Shown: positions 7,693 through 15,469 of the stretch, piece after piece
How positions within the stretch are numbered: the first letter of the stretch is position 1
Layout: every line of letters starts with the position of its first letter
Position numbers and translations under genes: made by a program
The notes under the pieces: model-generated
Databases searched by the model: none
Told to the model about the DNA's origin: nothing
What the model saw: the letters and a program-made list of their open reading frames with translations, nothing else
Source of the DNA: an uncultured Prevotellaceae bacterium
Lineage (GTDB): Bacteria > Bacteroidota > Bacteroidia > Bacteroidales > Bacteroidaceae
Length of the DNA stretch: 34,352 bases
Reading direction: 5' to 3'
Assembly: GCA_946540735.1 (NCBI GenBank)
Contig: CAMNIN010000043.1
Span: 1 to 34,352, forward strand

Positions 7693-9651
7693 ATGGAATC
7701 CATCAGAATCAACATCAACAAGCAATTGGGTCGCGAAGGCCTGGTACCCGTGATCACGTATCCTGCGGAATCGTCGTATGACTTCAGACTACGCAGTTGC
7801 AAGGAGGACATGGGCAACCTCACCACCACCAAAGCCTACCACATCTGCATCTACCCTGATGGCAGCAACATGCAGGTGTCGCTGCTCAAAGGTATTGACG
7901 ACGGATTCATCGAGTATTCCGTACTCACCGACCTCCATCACCAGACCATCGACGGACGGAAACTGATGGAGGCTCTGAGCGACCTGGAGTCTGCTTACTC
8001 CGCCGTGGCTGGCACAGCCAAACCGATTGAGAACAAAGCTTTCCAAGATGCTGTGGCCAAGGTGCACAAGAAACTGGTGGCCGAGGCGTCGCCGGGATAC
8101 CCCCTTCCCCTCCCCGTCTGCAAGACGAAGGAAGACAACGTGCTGACGTACTACATGAACTACAAGACGGAGGGCGAGATCCTCACGCTGATCAAATATC
8201 CCGACCAGGAGTTCTTCAAACAGACCACCAACATCTATCTGGTCGACGAGAACGTTCACCCTGGCCATCCGCAAGCCTGCAAGCACATCCACTCCCTCGT
8301 GTTGCGTACCTTCAAGATCAAGTCGCCCGACGGTTATGAGTACGGACAAGTGAAAGAGGGCGAGACCACCCGCATCAGCCTGAAGGGGAAAGAGGGCATG
8401 CTGCCCATGACCATCGACGTGAAAGGCGACGTGACAAAACCGACGGCTTACGGCTACTACGACACCGCCACCAGCACCATCCGCGTCGATGAGCGCACCA
8501 TCAAGTTCTATTACGAACTGAAGTTCATCGTGAAATACAACGACCGCCGCCTGCGCAGCTGCATCATCCGCTACAACGGCGAGCAGGTGATGCCCGACAG
8601 CAATGGCTGCTACCTCATCAAGGTTTATGAGGATAAAGTCAATGATGCGGGATATATCCACTTCACGGGCGAGAACCTGAAAGACGCTCGCATACAGGTC
8701 ACACCGGGCATCGTCAAGCAACAGGAGTATGTCTTCAACCCTGAGCCCATGCACGACATGACACGCATCACCCTCGACTTCGGCGATGGACGACCCATCG
8801 AGGCCCGTGTCGATGTCGGCACCAACGACCGCCTTTTCCATCAGTTGAACCAGGGCAAGGTGAAAGGCTATCGAGTGAAGAAGGAGGGCGACGACTTCAA
8901 GATGTTCATTCCACGCAAACTGACCGCCTCGTCGAAAAACATCCTCCGCTTCATGAAATTCGTCGCTATGGTGGTGTTCACCTTGGCCGCATACGCCTTA
9001 GCCTCTTGGCTCTTCACCCAGCACTGGCCCTGGCCTATCGAGCGCCATGCACCCGTCACCCAACAGGTGAGTCAAGACAAGATGGTCAATGAGCGGGGTG
9101 AGGTGACTTCCGTGCCGGATGACGAGCAAGCCAGCGGTCTGATCACCGACCAGACCGACCAGGTGACCCTTGAGAACAAGGATTTCGCCTATCTGCAGAA
9201 CAACAACTTGTGGCGTAGGGACTCCATTCGCAGCAACAAATACCAAGATGTGATCAACACCATTTTCAACGGACGGCTGAGTGAGATCAAGATGAAGGGA
9301 TACAACGCCAAGGTGATCTCCAATGAATGGTGGGAGCAAGTGTGGCGCAACGTCATTGTGCCCAACAATATCCACAGCGATGCGGCCAGGGAGGTGTTCC
9401 AACAGGTCATCACCCCCGACCACAACAGCCTCGATGTGCAAATGCTCTATGAGGAACTGTCCAAGCGCCTCATGCCTACCGGCGACGCTATCAGGCAGAG
9501 CAATGGGGTCAACAATACAGGAGCGAGCACCTTCCCGAAAGCGGTTCAAGGAACGACCGCCCCACGACCCGCACAAGGAACAGGAACACCCAAGGCGGCA
9601 CAAGGGTCTGGCGCGCCCAATTCGGCACAAGGAGCGAACAGCCTGCCATGA
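7693..9651 (+). CDS. Unrecognised 652-aa single-span membrane protein
   Basis: I do not recognise this family. The ATG at 7693 (MESIRININKQL) is preferred over an in-frame TTG at 7666. There is no signal peptide. About 415 residues of mixed alpha/beta sequence come first, then one clear membrane span near 418-440 (FVAMVVFTLAAYALASWLF), preceded by a Lys/Arg-rich stretch. That suggests a cytoplasmic N-terminal domain by the positive-inside rule. A C-terminal domain of about 210 residues follows and ends in a low-complexity tail with repeated AQG(T/S)G-type units (PAQGTGTPKAAQGSGAPNSAQG). A small membrane protein gene follows 38 bp downstream, and a shared terminator suggests a two-gene operon. 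No catalytic motif is evident. A structural or scaffolding role is possible but unsupported. Confidence 0.8.
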   Translation: MESIRININKQLGREGLVPVITYPAESSYDFRLRSCKEDMGNLTTTKAYHICIYPDGSNMQVSLLKGIDDGFIEYSVLTDLHHQTIDGRKLMEALSDLESAYSAVAGTAKPIENKAFQDAVAKVHKKLVAEASPGYPLPLPVCKTKEDNVLTYYMNYKTEGEILTLIKYPDQEFFKQTTNIYLVDENVHPGHPQACKHIHSLVLRTFKIKSPDGYEYGQVKEGETTRISLKGKEGMLPMTIDVKGDVTKPTAYGYYDTATSTIRVDERTIKFYYELKFIVKYNDRRLRSCIIRYNGEQVMPDSNGCYLIKVYEDKVNDAGYIHFTGENLKDARIQVTPGIVKQQEYVFNPEPMHDMTRITLDFGDGRPIEARVDVGTNDRLFHQLNQGKVKGYRVKKEGDDFKMFIPRKLTASSKNILRFMKFVAMVVFTLAAYALASWLFTQHWPWPIERHAPVTQQVSQDKMVNERGEVTSVPDDEQASGLITDQTDQVTLENKDFAYLQNNNLWRRDSIRSNKYQDVINTIFNGRLSEIKMKGYNAKVISNEWWEQVWRNVIVPNNIHSDAAREVFQQVITPDHNSLDVQMLYEELSKRLMPTGDAIRQSNGVNNTGASTFPKAVQGTTAPRPAQGTGTPKAAQGSGAPNSAQGANSLP

Positions 9652-9689
9652 GTACTGACAACAGACACAAATGATTAAATATTGAGATT

Positions 9690-9911
9690 ATGTTTAACAC
9701 AATTATCGGTTTGGCGGCATTCGCTGCCATCGCTTTGATCGGCTGGGCTATTGCTGAAATCAAGGGCAAAGCCTGTGGTTATGAGAAAAACCAAATGGAA
9801 AAAGACGTGGATGAACAGCAGGCGCAGTTTCTTCACAAAAACGGCTTCCATGAACTGAGCATCAAGGATGTCATCAAAAGCATCAGCACCAAAGGTTTCA
9901 AGACAACATAG
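9690..9911 (+). CDS. Small membrane protein, 73 aa
   Basis: A single N-terminal membrane segment (about residues 3-24, IIGLAAFAAIALIGWAIAEI) is followed by a charged soluble tail with EKDVDEQQAQFLHKNGF and a Lys-rich C-terminus. It lies 38 bp after the 652-aa gene and just before a strong terminator, so the two are probably cotranscribed. The family is not recognised. A role as a small partner of the larger membrane protein is inferred only from the operon. Confidence 0.7.
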   Translation: MFNTIIGLAAFAAIALIGWAIAEIKGKACGYEKNQMEKDVDEQQAQFLHKNGFHELSIKDVIKSISTKGFKTT

Positions 9912-9960
9912 GCTTGTACCTTGTGCCTTGCTGGCACTATGAGTTTTTTACCCCACCCCT

Positions 9961-9993
9961 CCCCCTCCCCATCATGGGGAGGGGAGTTTTTTT
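9961..9993 (+). terminator. Rho-independent terminator
   Basis: CCCCTCCCC (9962-9970) pairs with GGGGAGGGG (9976-9984) around a 5-nt loop, followed by AG and seven T residues (9987-9993). It closes the two-gene plus-strand operon. Confidence 0.9.
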
Positions 9994-10010
9994 GAGGGGC
10001 CGATACTTTG

Positions 10011-10055
10011 TTCGGGCGGATTTTGTTCGGGCGGATTTTGTTCGGGCGGATTTTG
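10011..10055. repeat. Tandem 15-bp repeat, three copies
   Basis: The unit TTCGGGCGGATTTTG occurs three times without change at 10011, 10026 and 10041. Its reverse complement resembles the tandem units at 10165-10225, so the two arrays could pair around the first hairpin repeat. Confidence 0.9.
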
Positions 10056-10060
10056 TTCTC

Positions 10061-10164
10061 AGTTCATCGGGATTTGTAATCCCGATGCCTTGAGTATAAG
10101 GATTTATAATCCGATAAAGCGCATTACAAATGCTGATAATCATTGCGGCCGGATTACAAATCCG
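10061..10164. repeat. Hairpin-rich dispersed repeat, copy 1 (short-loop form)
   Basis: It starts with AGTTCATCGGGATTTG and contains four small stem-loops in a row: GGGATT-tgt-AATCCC, GGATT-tat-AATCC, GCATT-aca-AATGC and GGATT-aca-AATCC. It ends in CCGCCCGAACAAAAC-type sequence. Near-identical copies lie at 10343-10464 and 27905-28041. No coding role is likely. Confidence 0.9.
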
Positions 10165-10225
10165 CCCGAACAAAACAAAACCCCGAACAAAACAAAAGCC
10201 CGAACAAAACAAAAGCCCGAACAAA
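10165..10225. repeat. Tandem 17-bp repeat, about 3.6 copies
   Basis: CCCGAACAAAACAAAAG-type units begin at 10165, 10182, 10199 and 10216, the last one partial. They are the inverted counterpart of the 15-bp array at 10011-10055. Confidence 0.9.
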
Positions 10226-10232
10226 GGGTGCT

Positions 10233-10330
10233 AGTTCATCGGGATTTGTCGCTCGGCACCCAAAGGGTGACGCTTGGCTTATCCAAGAATCCCGATGCCT
10301 TGAGTATAAGGATTTATAATCCGATAAAAG
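10233..10330. repeat. Hairpin-rich dispersed repeat, copy 2 (long-loop form)
   Basis: It has the same outer arms as copy 1 (ATCGGGATT and AATCCCGAT), but the 3-nt loop is replaced by about 40 nt that folds into its own hairpins (ACCC-aaa-GGGT and CTTGG-cttat-CCAAG). The GGATTTATAATCC hairpin follows. The distal GCATT and CCGGATT hairpins are absent. Confidence 0.85.
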
Positions 10331-10342
10331 CCCTAGTTCTTT

Positions 10343-10464
10343 AGTTCATCGGGATTTGCAATCCCGATGCCCTGAGTATAAGGATTTATAATCCGATAAA
10401 AGCGCATTACAAATGCTGATAATCATTGCGGCCGGATTACAAATCCGCCCGAACAAAACAAAAC
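10343..10464. repeat. Hairpin-rich dispersed repeat, copy 3 (short-loop form)
   Basis: It is almost identical to copy 1 over its whole length. The first hairpin loop is TGC instead of TGT, and the later loops remain ACA. Confidence 0.9.
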
Positions 10465-10494
10465 CCCGAAAAAGGGATTTGAAATCCGCCCCCT

Positions 10495-10600
10495 AGTTCA
10501 TCGGGATTTGTCGCTCGGCACTCAAAGGGTGACGCTTGGCTTGTCCAAGAATCCCGATGCCCTGGGTATAAGGATTTATAATCCGATAAAAGCGCATGGC
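10495..10600. repeat. Hairpin-rich dispersed repeat, copy 4 (long-loop form)
   Basis: This is the same long-loop form as copy 2 with a few substitutions (CACTC for CACCC, TTGTCC for TTATCC). It abuts the 3' end of the phage-type operon. Confidence 0.85.
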
Positions 10601-10604
10601 AGAT

Positions 10605-10623
10605 CCGATACTCACAGTATCGG
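10605..10623 (-). terminator. Hairpin at the 3' end of the phage-type operon (terminator-like, no T tract)
   Basis: CCGATAC (10605-10611) pairs with GTATCGG (10617-10623) around a 5-nt loop that contains the stop codon of the 151-aa gene. No T run follows, so it may be only an RNA-stabilising hairpin or a repeat fragment. Confidence 0.35.
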
Positions 10624-11067
10624 GATTCTTTTCCGGGTATGAGAGTGTTGGACTGCTCTTCTCAAACTTGCCAAGGCTGCATCCGCATCCGCCTTGTACT
10701 TGTTTTCTGCCTCCGGCAAGGTGATGGAAAACCACTGCGCCGTGATATCGCAAACCAGAAAAGTGCGAGCCAGGTCCAACCACCAGCCGACGACATGCCG
10801 GTGAGTGACGACATGCCGGTGAGTGACTACATGCCTCCAACCGACGACATGCCTCTGGCCGATGACATGCCGGCGGGTGATAACCGTCTTGAGACGGGCA
10901 AAGCTGTTCTGCCAAAACAGATCCATCATCGGTTGGTCTGCTTCTATGAGCGGGATGCGGTCACACCTCTCCTCCTGGTGCTCATCCTTCGCCGCATGAT
11001 AAGCCGTGAGCATCGCGACCTGACGCATGACCTCCCTTTTCATGTCATGGTTCACCCTATCCCACAT
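10612..11067 (-). CDS. Small protein with RHVV hexapeptide repeats, last gene of the phage-type operon
   Basis: The ATG at 11067 (MWDRVNHDMKREVMRQ) is chosen because it overlaps the end of the tail-fibre gene by 11 bp, which suggests translational coupling. The product is 151 aa. Its N-terminal half is charged and helical. Residues in the middle consist of five 6-aa units of type RHV(V/I)xx, encoded by five 18-bp tandem units (10789-10878). The C-terminal part contains ITAQWFSITLPEAENKYKAD and ends within a hairpin related to the flanking repeats. The family is not recognised. Position suggests a phage or virion-associated role. The final residues could have been altered by repeat insertion. 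Confidence 0.65.
   Translation of the reverse strand: MWDRVNHDMKREVMRQVAMLTAYHAAKDEHQEERCDRIPLIEADQPMMDLFWQNSFARLKTVITRRHVIGQRHVVGWRHVVTHRHVVTHRHVVGWWLDLARTFLVCDITAQWFSITLPEAENKYKADADAALASLRRAVQHSHTRKRIPIL
10789..10878. repeat. Five tandem 18-bp units inside the 151-aa gene
   Basis: Units begin at 10789, 10807, 10825, 10843 and 10861. The first two are identical (GACGACATGCCGGTGAGT) and the others diverge at their 3' halves. Each keeps the minus-strand reading frame and encodes RHV(V/I) plus two variable residues. Confidence 0.9.
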
Positions 11068-14000
11068 GCTCAGTCCCTCCGTTGTCTTGGTTTCCACTGA
11101 TTCCGGCTTCCTCCAATTCCTCAGCGGTGAGTGTCTTCTGTCCGATGTAGCGGGTCTGGTTCTCAAGGGCTGTCAACCGCTCGGCTATTGACGAGACGAG
11201 CTGCACCAGACCGGTGGCACCTATGGTCTCCGCCCAGAGCACGTCAAGGCCCTTGTAGGAATCGTAGGCATTGGTGGTGCTCCACTGCCGGAGCCTCCAC
11301 ATCGGATAACTGCCGGCATCGGAACTGCCCTCAGGGGTGATGGCGACGGTGTTCTCGAAATTGCCGGGCTGCTTCGACGTGATGATGAGGTATTTCGATG
11401 CGCCCGAAGCGTAGAGTGTGAAACTGCCGGGTTGATAGGCAGCCACTGGAATGCTCCTGTTGACATATCCTGCTGCGGCGCACATGCTGGTGATGATGCT
11501 CTGCACGTCCTCCAGGGATGTGGCGCCGGTGAAGTCGAAGACCACCTGCTCGTCAGCGTTGAAGACAAGCGCCTGTCTCCCGTTCTCCGGCAAGACGCCT
11601 GCGAAGGCCGTGTTGAGCTGCACGGCGAGTTTGGTGGCCCTGCCCGCCTGTGTGCATTCGTAGGTCTTTCCATCGGTGGTGTTGCGGTATTTGTAGCCGA
11701 CGGCGGGATTGTCGGGAGCCTCTGCGAGCGATGGGACGTCCTCATCCGTGCCGTTGAGGATATCGGTGAGGGTGCCCACGCTGTCGGAGATGTTTTCGAC
11801 ACTGCCGGAGATCCGCTGGATGTCGCTGCGCATTTCGCCGATGGTATCGATGAGTTCGGTGTCGGCCGAAGACGAGGCTGTCTGCGAGGATCCGTCATCC
11901 GGCAACGTGAATCCAAGTGGTCCGGGATAATTGGAATGGAAGTCGCTCACCTCCACCTCGCCCGGATAAGCCGATGCGCCGCCCACGAGATAGTAGTTGG
12001 TGGCGGAAGACCGGGTCGACAAGACCGTCGTCCCCGTGAGCACCACTTTGTAGCAGGGACTGCCCTTCTCGATGAAGTACCCGTTGCGGATATTGACGGT
12101 GCAGTCTTCAAACGCCCAACTCGACCTTTTCACCAGCACGGCATAGTTGCTGTTGTTCCAATTGAGCGCACTGATGAACTTATCGAATTTCTTGATAAAT
12201 GCACATCTGCTGAACCTGATCCAGCACCGCCCAGCGGAGTAGTTGTCGCCCCTGACGATCGAGCCGCCGCCTGCAAACGTGCAGTTCTCGAAATACACGT
12301 TGTGCGTCGTGCCCGTGACCGGCGCGTTGTTGGTGCTCCCGCCATGGAAGGTGATGAGCACCTCGGTGTAGGGATCGGGGGCCTCAAAGGAAGAGTTGCG
12401 CACTGTCACCTCGTTGGTATAGCATCCGCCGTAGAAGAGATGCATGCCGCTGCCGATATAAGGGGCCATCTCCAGGTGCACGTCTTCGTAGGTGGAATGC
12501 GTCAGTCCGAAACCGTTGTTGACCACGCCGGTGGCCCTGACATGCTCGATGGTGAAACGGGTGCCCCGTGAAAAACTGATCGGTCCGCCGATGTTGGTGC
12601 AGCGGATGTCGGAGATCAGCACGTCCGACGTGGCGTCCACACCCGAAGCGATGGCCACGGTATTGCTCGACGAGGAAGAGAATCGGGAGTTGCTGCCGGT
12701 GGGACAGTTGCCGTCGCGGTCTTTGAGTGCGGCGAAGGCAACCGACTTGATGGAGACTTCCTTGGCGTTGTTGAGCTGGAAGACCACGATGGAACCCGTG
12801 TTCTTGTCGTGCGGCGGCACCCTCTTCGGCGGCCATCCCTGTCCGGGGAGTCTGGGGAAAAGCACCGCTCCGTTGCCGGCGACGGTGGTTCCGCTGGTGA
12901 CTTTGAACATGACGCTGTTGCCCGAGGTGGTGAAGCCTCCGCTACTGTTTCCCTTGAAATAATAGATCCTGCCCGGAGCGAGCCTCGCCACCTTACCCGC
13001 GCCCTTGTTGGCGTTGAACCAATCTGAGAGGGCCTGCCCGTCGTCGGTCATGGTGTCGTCGATGTCAACGAGTCCCTCGCCGGTTCTCAACACATAGGTC
13101 TTGCGCACGGCCAGTCCGTAATTGTCGTTGGGGTCGAGCGTGCCTTTCTCCGCCACGGTGAGTTCACGGATGTCGGAGAACACGGTGTCGGTGCGTGGCT
13201 GTCCGGTGGCTGGGTCGTTCCATGTGGCGGCGTTGGCCCACCGGTCATAATACTTCCCGTTGGCCAGCAGCAGGAATTTGCCATGCGCCGAGGAGTATAC
13301 CACGTCCTTCGAGGTGTAGTCGAGCGACTTGCCGGAATAGTCCTCCGTCAGGCCATACTGATAGTAGATGCGCTCCGCCGGCGCATAGACCTCGATGCCC
13401 GACTCCGCAGCCTCGATGCTGACATTCTCGTCGATGGTGCCGCCGAAACAGGCCATCGGCCAGTCGTAGTAGGCGATGCCGTCGCCCTTGGCACCGTAGT
13501 GCTCGGGGTATTGCGGGTCGGCGGTGTAGTCGTAGTCGGCGGTTGGAATGTCGGAAGAATCGGGATTTTCGGTGGGGGTGGAATAGCCGGAGTTATCGGT
13601 GGGGATGGTTGATGATGCCGTGGGCACGAGATTGCCTTTCTTCGGCGACCAGTGCAGCAGGGTGAGCAGGGTGTCGGAAGTGAGGTAGAAGAAATCACCA
13701 AACCGGTCGATATCGTCAGAAGCGAGCCCTGTGGGTTTGTCGTTCCACGACTGATAATAGGTATAGGTGTCTGTTGCATGGATGTACTCGCTGTCAGACA
13801 CTTGCAGAAGAAGCACTTTCCGGCTGTTGTCCCAGGCATAGCCATAGGTAGCAGTAGCCGACTTGACTGCAAGAGAGACCGTCTCGACCCTTGGCGCCTC
13901 GTCAAGGATCTGCGACAGCCGGATGACTTTCGGACGATTGTCCTCATTGGCGTTGGAGAGGAGTTCCTCCAAACTGCTGATGCGCTGGTCGAAACCATTG

Positions 14001-14401
14001 ATGCGCTGGCCGAAGCCATTGACGAGGTCCTGGGCCACGTCACTCGCATCGAGATTGAACGACAGCGACAAACCGGTGGTGACGGCGGAGTTCTCCCATT
14101 TTCCTTCCGTTTTACATACCCACAACTGGGGTCTCTCGGAAAGGCCCACCAGGGCCCAGTCTCCTTTCCGGGGTGCCGGGACGGCCTTGGCCAATTCTTC
14201 AGAGGATGCGAACAGTCCCCGGTCGTGTCCTTGGAGGTGGCGGTATTCCAGCCGTCCCTCCACTTTCACATCGCGCTTGAACAATGCGGGCTGCTGGAAA
14301 ACGGACCGCCCGCCTACTCTCAGGTCACCTTTGAGGTCGATATCTCTTGAATGAGGATGGTGATGGTGATGATGATGTCGGTTACACATGGATTCAATCA
14401 T
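11057..14401 (-). CDS. Phage-type tail fibre / tailspike-like protein with beta-helix region
   Basis: This 1114-aa protein has no signal peptide. The N-terminus carries a run of seven His (residues 9-15), then IDLKGDLRVGGRSVFQQPAL, a pattern common at the head-binding end of Bacteroidales phage fibres. A likely coiled coil lies near 125-145 (FGQRINGFDQRISSLEELL). YGAKGDG near residue 304 resembles the start of pectate-lyase-type beta-helices. About 549-793 has the short strand repeats of a right-handed parallel beta-helix (VLISDIRCTNIGG, VYFENCTFAGGGS). Later parts include VGYKYRNTTDGKTYECTQAG and a C-terminal coiled coil near 1077 (IAERLTALENQT). The likely role is receptor binding, possibly with glycan-degrading activity. 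It starts 8 bp after the 191-aa gene. Hydrolytic activity is not shown by any motif I can name. Confidence 0.8.
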   Translation of the reverse strand: MIESMCNRHHHHHHHPHSRDIDLKGDLRVGGRSVFQQPALFKRDVKVEGRLEYRHLQGHDRGLFASSEELAKAVPAPRKGDWALVGLSERPQLWVCKTEGKWENSAVTTGLSLSFNLDASDVAQDLVNGFGQRINGFDQRISSLEELLSNANEDNRPKVIRLSQILDEAPRVETVSLAVKSATATYGYAWDNSRKVLLLQVSDSEYIHATDTYTYYQSWNDKPTGLASDDIDRFGDFFYLTSDTLLTLLHWSPKKGNLVPTASSTIPTDNSGYSTPTENPDSSDIPTADYDYTADPQYPEHYGAKGDGIAYYDWPMACFGGTIDENVSIEAAESGIEVYAPAERIYYQYGLTEDYSGKSLDYTSKDVVYSSAHGKFLLLANGKYYDRWANAATWNDPATGQPRTDTVFSDIRELTVAEKGTLDPNDNYGLAVRKTYVLRTGEGLVDIDDTMTDDGQALSDWFNANKGAGKVARLAPGRIYYFKGNSSGGFTTSGNSVMFKVTSGTTVAGNGAVLFPRLPGQGWPPKRVPPHDKNTGSIVVFQLNNAKEVSIKSVAFAALKDRDGNCPTGSNSRFSSSSSNTVAIASGVDATSDVLISDIRCTNIGGPISFSRGTRFTIEHVRATGVVNNGFGLTHSTYEDVHLEMAPYIGSGMHLFYGGCYTNEVTVRNSSFEAPDPYTEVLITFHGGSTNNAPVTGTTHNVYFENCTFAGGGSIVRGDNYSAGRCWIRFSRCAFIKKFDKFISALNWNNSNYAVLVKRSSWAFEDCTVNIRNGYFIEKGSPCYKVVLTGTTVLSTRSSATNYYLVGGASAYPGEVEVSDFHSNYPGPLGFTLPDDGSSQTASSSADTELIDTIGEMRSDIQRISGSVENISDSVGTLTDILNGTDEDVPSLAEAPDNPAVGYKYRNTTDGKTYECTQAGRATKLAVQLNTAFAGVLPENGRQALVFNADEQVVFDFTGATSLEDVQSIITSMCAAAGYVNRSIPVAAYQPGSFTLYASGASKYLIITSKQPGNFENTVAITPEGSSDAGSYPMWRLRQWSTTNAYDSYKGLDVLWAETIGATGLVQLVSSIAERLTALENQTRYIGQKTLTAEELEEAGISGNQDNGGTEHVG

Positions 14402-14409
14402 TTGAATTA

Positions 14410-14985
14410 TTACAACAAACTGACAAGTTTTGTGATCAAGAAATCATAAAGTCTAAGAGGGATCTCCATTCCCCCATGCCGGAGGCAGGGAATGGGAACA
14501 TACTGGGCCATGTCGAGGGTCACGCCTCGTCCGGCCGTCGAAGCATAGAGTTCAACCACCATGCCCTGGGGTTGCCGGCAGATCACGGCCACGGGTCTGG
14601 ATGGGTTGCCTCTCAGCCCTGCGTAAGGCGAGGACTGCCATCGGTAGTCGGGATGGGATTCGTCGATGATCCGGGCCGGCCGGTGCCAGTCGGTGAGTCT
14701 CACGGAGAGCAGCCTCAGGAAATCGTCGGGCAGGGGCAGGACGGCCATTCCCTTCCCTGGCGCTTCCGGCCACACCAACCTGCGATGTACCGGAATGCCC
14801 GGGGAAAGGAGTTCGGGAGGGGCTTCCTCCATGACCGTCCTCGCCGCAGGTTCTATGTTGGCCATGATCTGTTGGTCGATGGTGAGGTTGCCGTCGTCGC
14901 CGAGGTCGATGAGCGGCCGTTCGCAGGCATTATAGCCCGCATGGATGCGGGTATCGCGCAGGATGTCGTGGATGGTGTAAAACAT
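14410..14985 (-). CDS. Phage structural protein of head-tail-adaptor type (putative)
   Basis: A 191-aa soluble protein starting MFYTIHDILRDTRIHAGYN, with LTIDQQIMANIEPAARTVMEEAP, a central LPLPDDFLRLLSVRLTDW and a late RGNPSRPVAVICRQPQGMV. The pattern of an N-terminal helix followed by LPxDFLRL and SDW-like segments resembles small head-completion or adaptor proteins found beside capsid genes in Bacteroidales phages. This is recall of a pattern, not a database match. It sits between the 131-aa gene (6-bp gap) and the tail fibre (8-bp gap), which fits a connector between head and fibre. Confidence 0.6.
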   Translation of the reverse strand: MFYTIHDILRDTRIHAGYNACERPLIDLGDDGNLTIDQQIMANIEPAARTVMEEAPPELLSPGIPVHRRLVWPEAPGKGMAVLPLPDDFLRLLSVRLTDWHRPARIIDESHPDYRWQSSPYAGLRGNPSRPVAVICRQPQGMVVELYASTAGRGVTLDMAQYVPIPCLRHGGMEIPLRLYDFLITKLVSLL

Positions 14986-14991
14986 ACCGGA

Positions 14992-15387
14992 TCAGTTTTG
15001 GATCACCACCACCACGCCGTGCTCGAGGGCCGCCTCCTCGATCTGGGCTCTCGTGCGCAGTTTGGTGCGCGACACGTCCCATTGCTCTGCCACATAGTCC
15101 TTGGCATCAGCGAGGGAATAGAATCGCATTTCCTTGGGCTTGCCGTTGTCCGCTTCGGATGATCCGCCCTTCACGCCGGCCGTAACCGGTTGCTGCGAAG
15201 GTGTTGCCTCCAATTGGATCAGCCGTCCGAAGTAGTGGTGCTTCTCGATGGCCTCTTGGAGTCGCACATCGCTGGTGGAGAACGACGACCCCCCGAGCGT
15301 ATGAGGGATGAAAGCCACATGAGCATGTCCGTCGGCCAGCCTCACATTGAAACTGACCGCAGTGGGTGAGGTATAGGTTTTGAGCAT
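14992..15387 (-). CDS. Small protein next to the capsid-like gene (phage-type, unknown)
   Basis: The ATG at 15387 (MLKTYTSPTAVSFNVRLADG) gives 131 aa. The longer frame from 15435 adds only 16 residues rich in Arg and Pro and is less likely. The N-terminal half is beta-rich (AHVAFIPHTLGGSSFSTSD). A linker with TAGVKGGSSEADNGKP follows, then a charged helical C-terminal part (SLADAKDYVAEQWDVSRTKL). Its place directly after the capsid-like gene fits a head decoration or connector-associated protein, but no motif proves this. Confidence 0.6.
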   Translation of the reverse strand: MLKTYTSPTAVSFNVRLADGHAHVAFIPHTLGGSSFSTSDVRLQEAIEKHHYFGRLIQLEATPSQQPVTAGVKGGSSEADNGKPKEMRFYSLADAKDYVAEQWDVSRTKLRTRAQIEEAALEHGVVVVIQN

Positions 15388-15469
15388 TTTCTTGGGGGGG
15401 TAAAAGGGGTTCTGAAGAAGCCTGGCCCGCTGCAACCGGACCAGGCAAAGTCGTCAATCAGATACTGGC

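Noticed and set aside
7789..8841. 350-codon minus-strand open frame
   Set aside because: It is antisense to the 652-aa gene and lacks a promoter, signal or domain pattern. The plus strand has the promoters and the terminator.
9937..10224. 95-codon minus-strand open frame
   Set aside because: It is translated from the terminator, the tandem arrays and hairpin repeat copy 1. The same peptide appears wherever the repeat occurs (also near 27908-28432), so it is an artefact of the repeat.
10011..10600. Possible CRISPR array
   Set aside because: The repeats are of different types and spacing, are hairpin-rich, have no uniform spacers, and no cas gene is near.
10639..11100. 153-codon plus-strand frame with DDMP repeats
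   Set aside because: It covers the 151-aa minus-strand gene. The minus-strand gene is coupled to the fibre gene and in the operon direction, so it is preferred, although the repeats keep both strands open.
11432..12571. 379-codon plus-strand open frame
   Set aside because: It is antisense to the beta-helix region of the fibre and shows no domain features.
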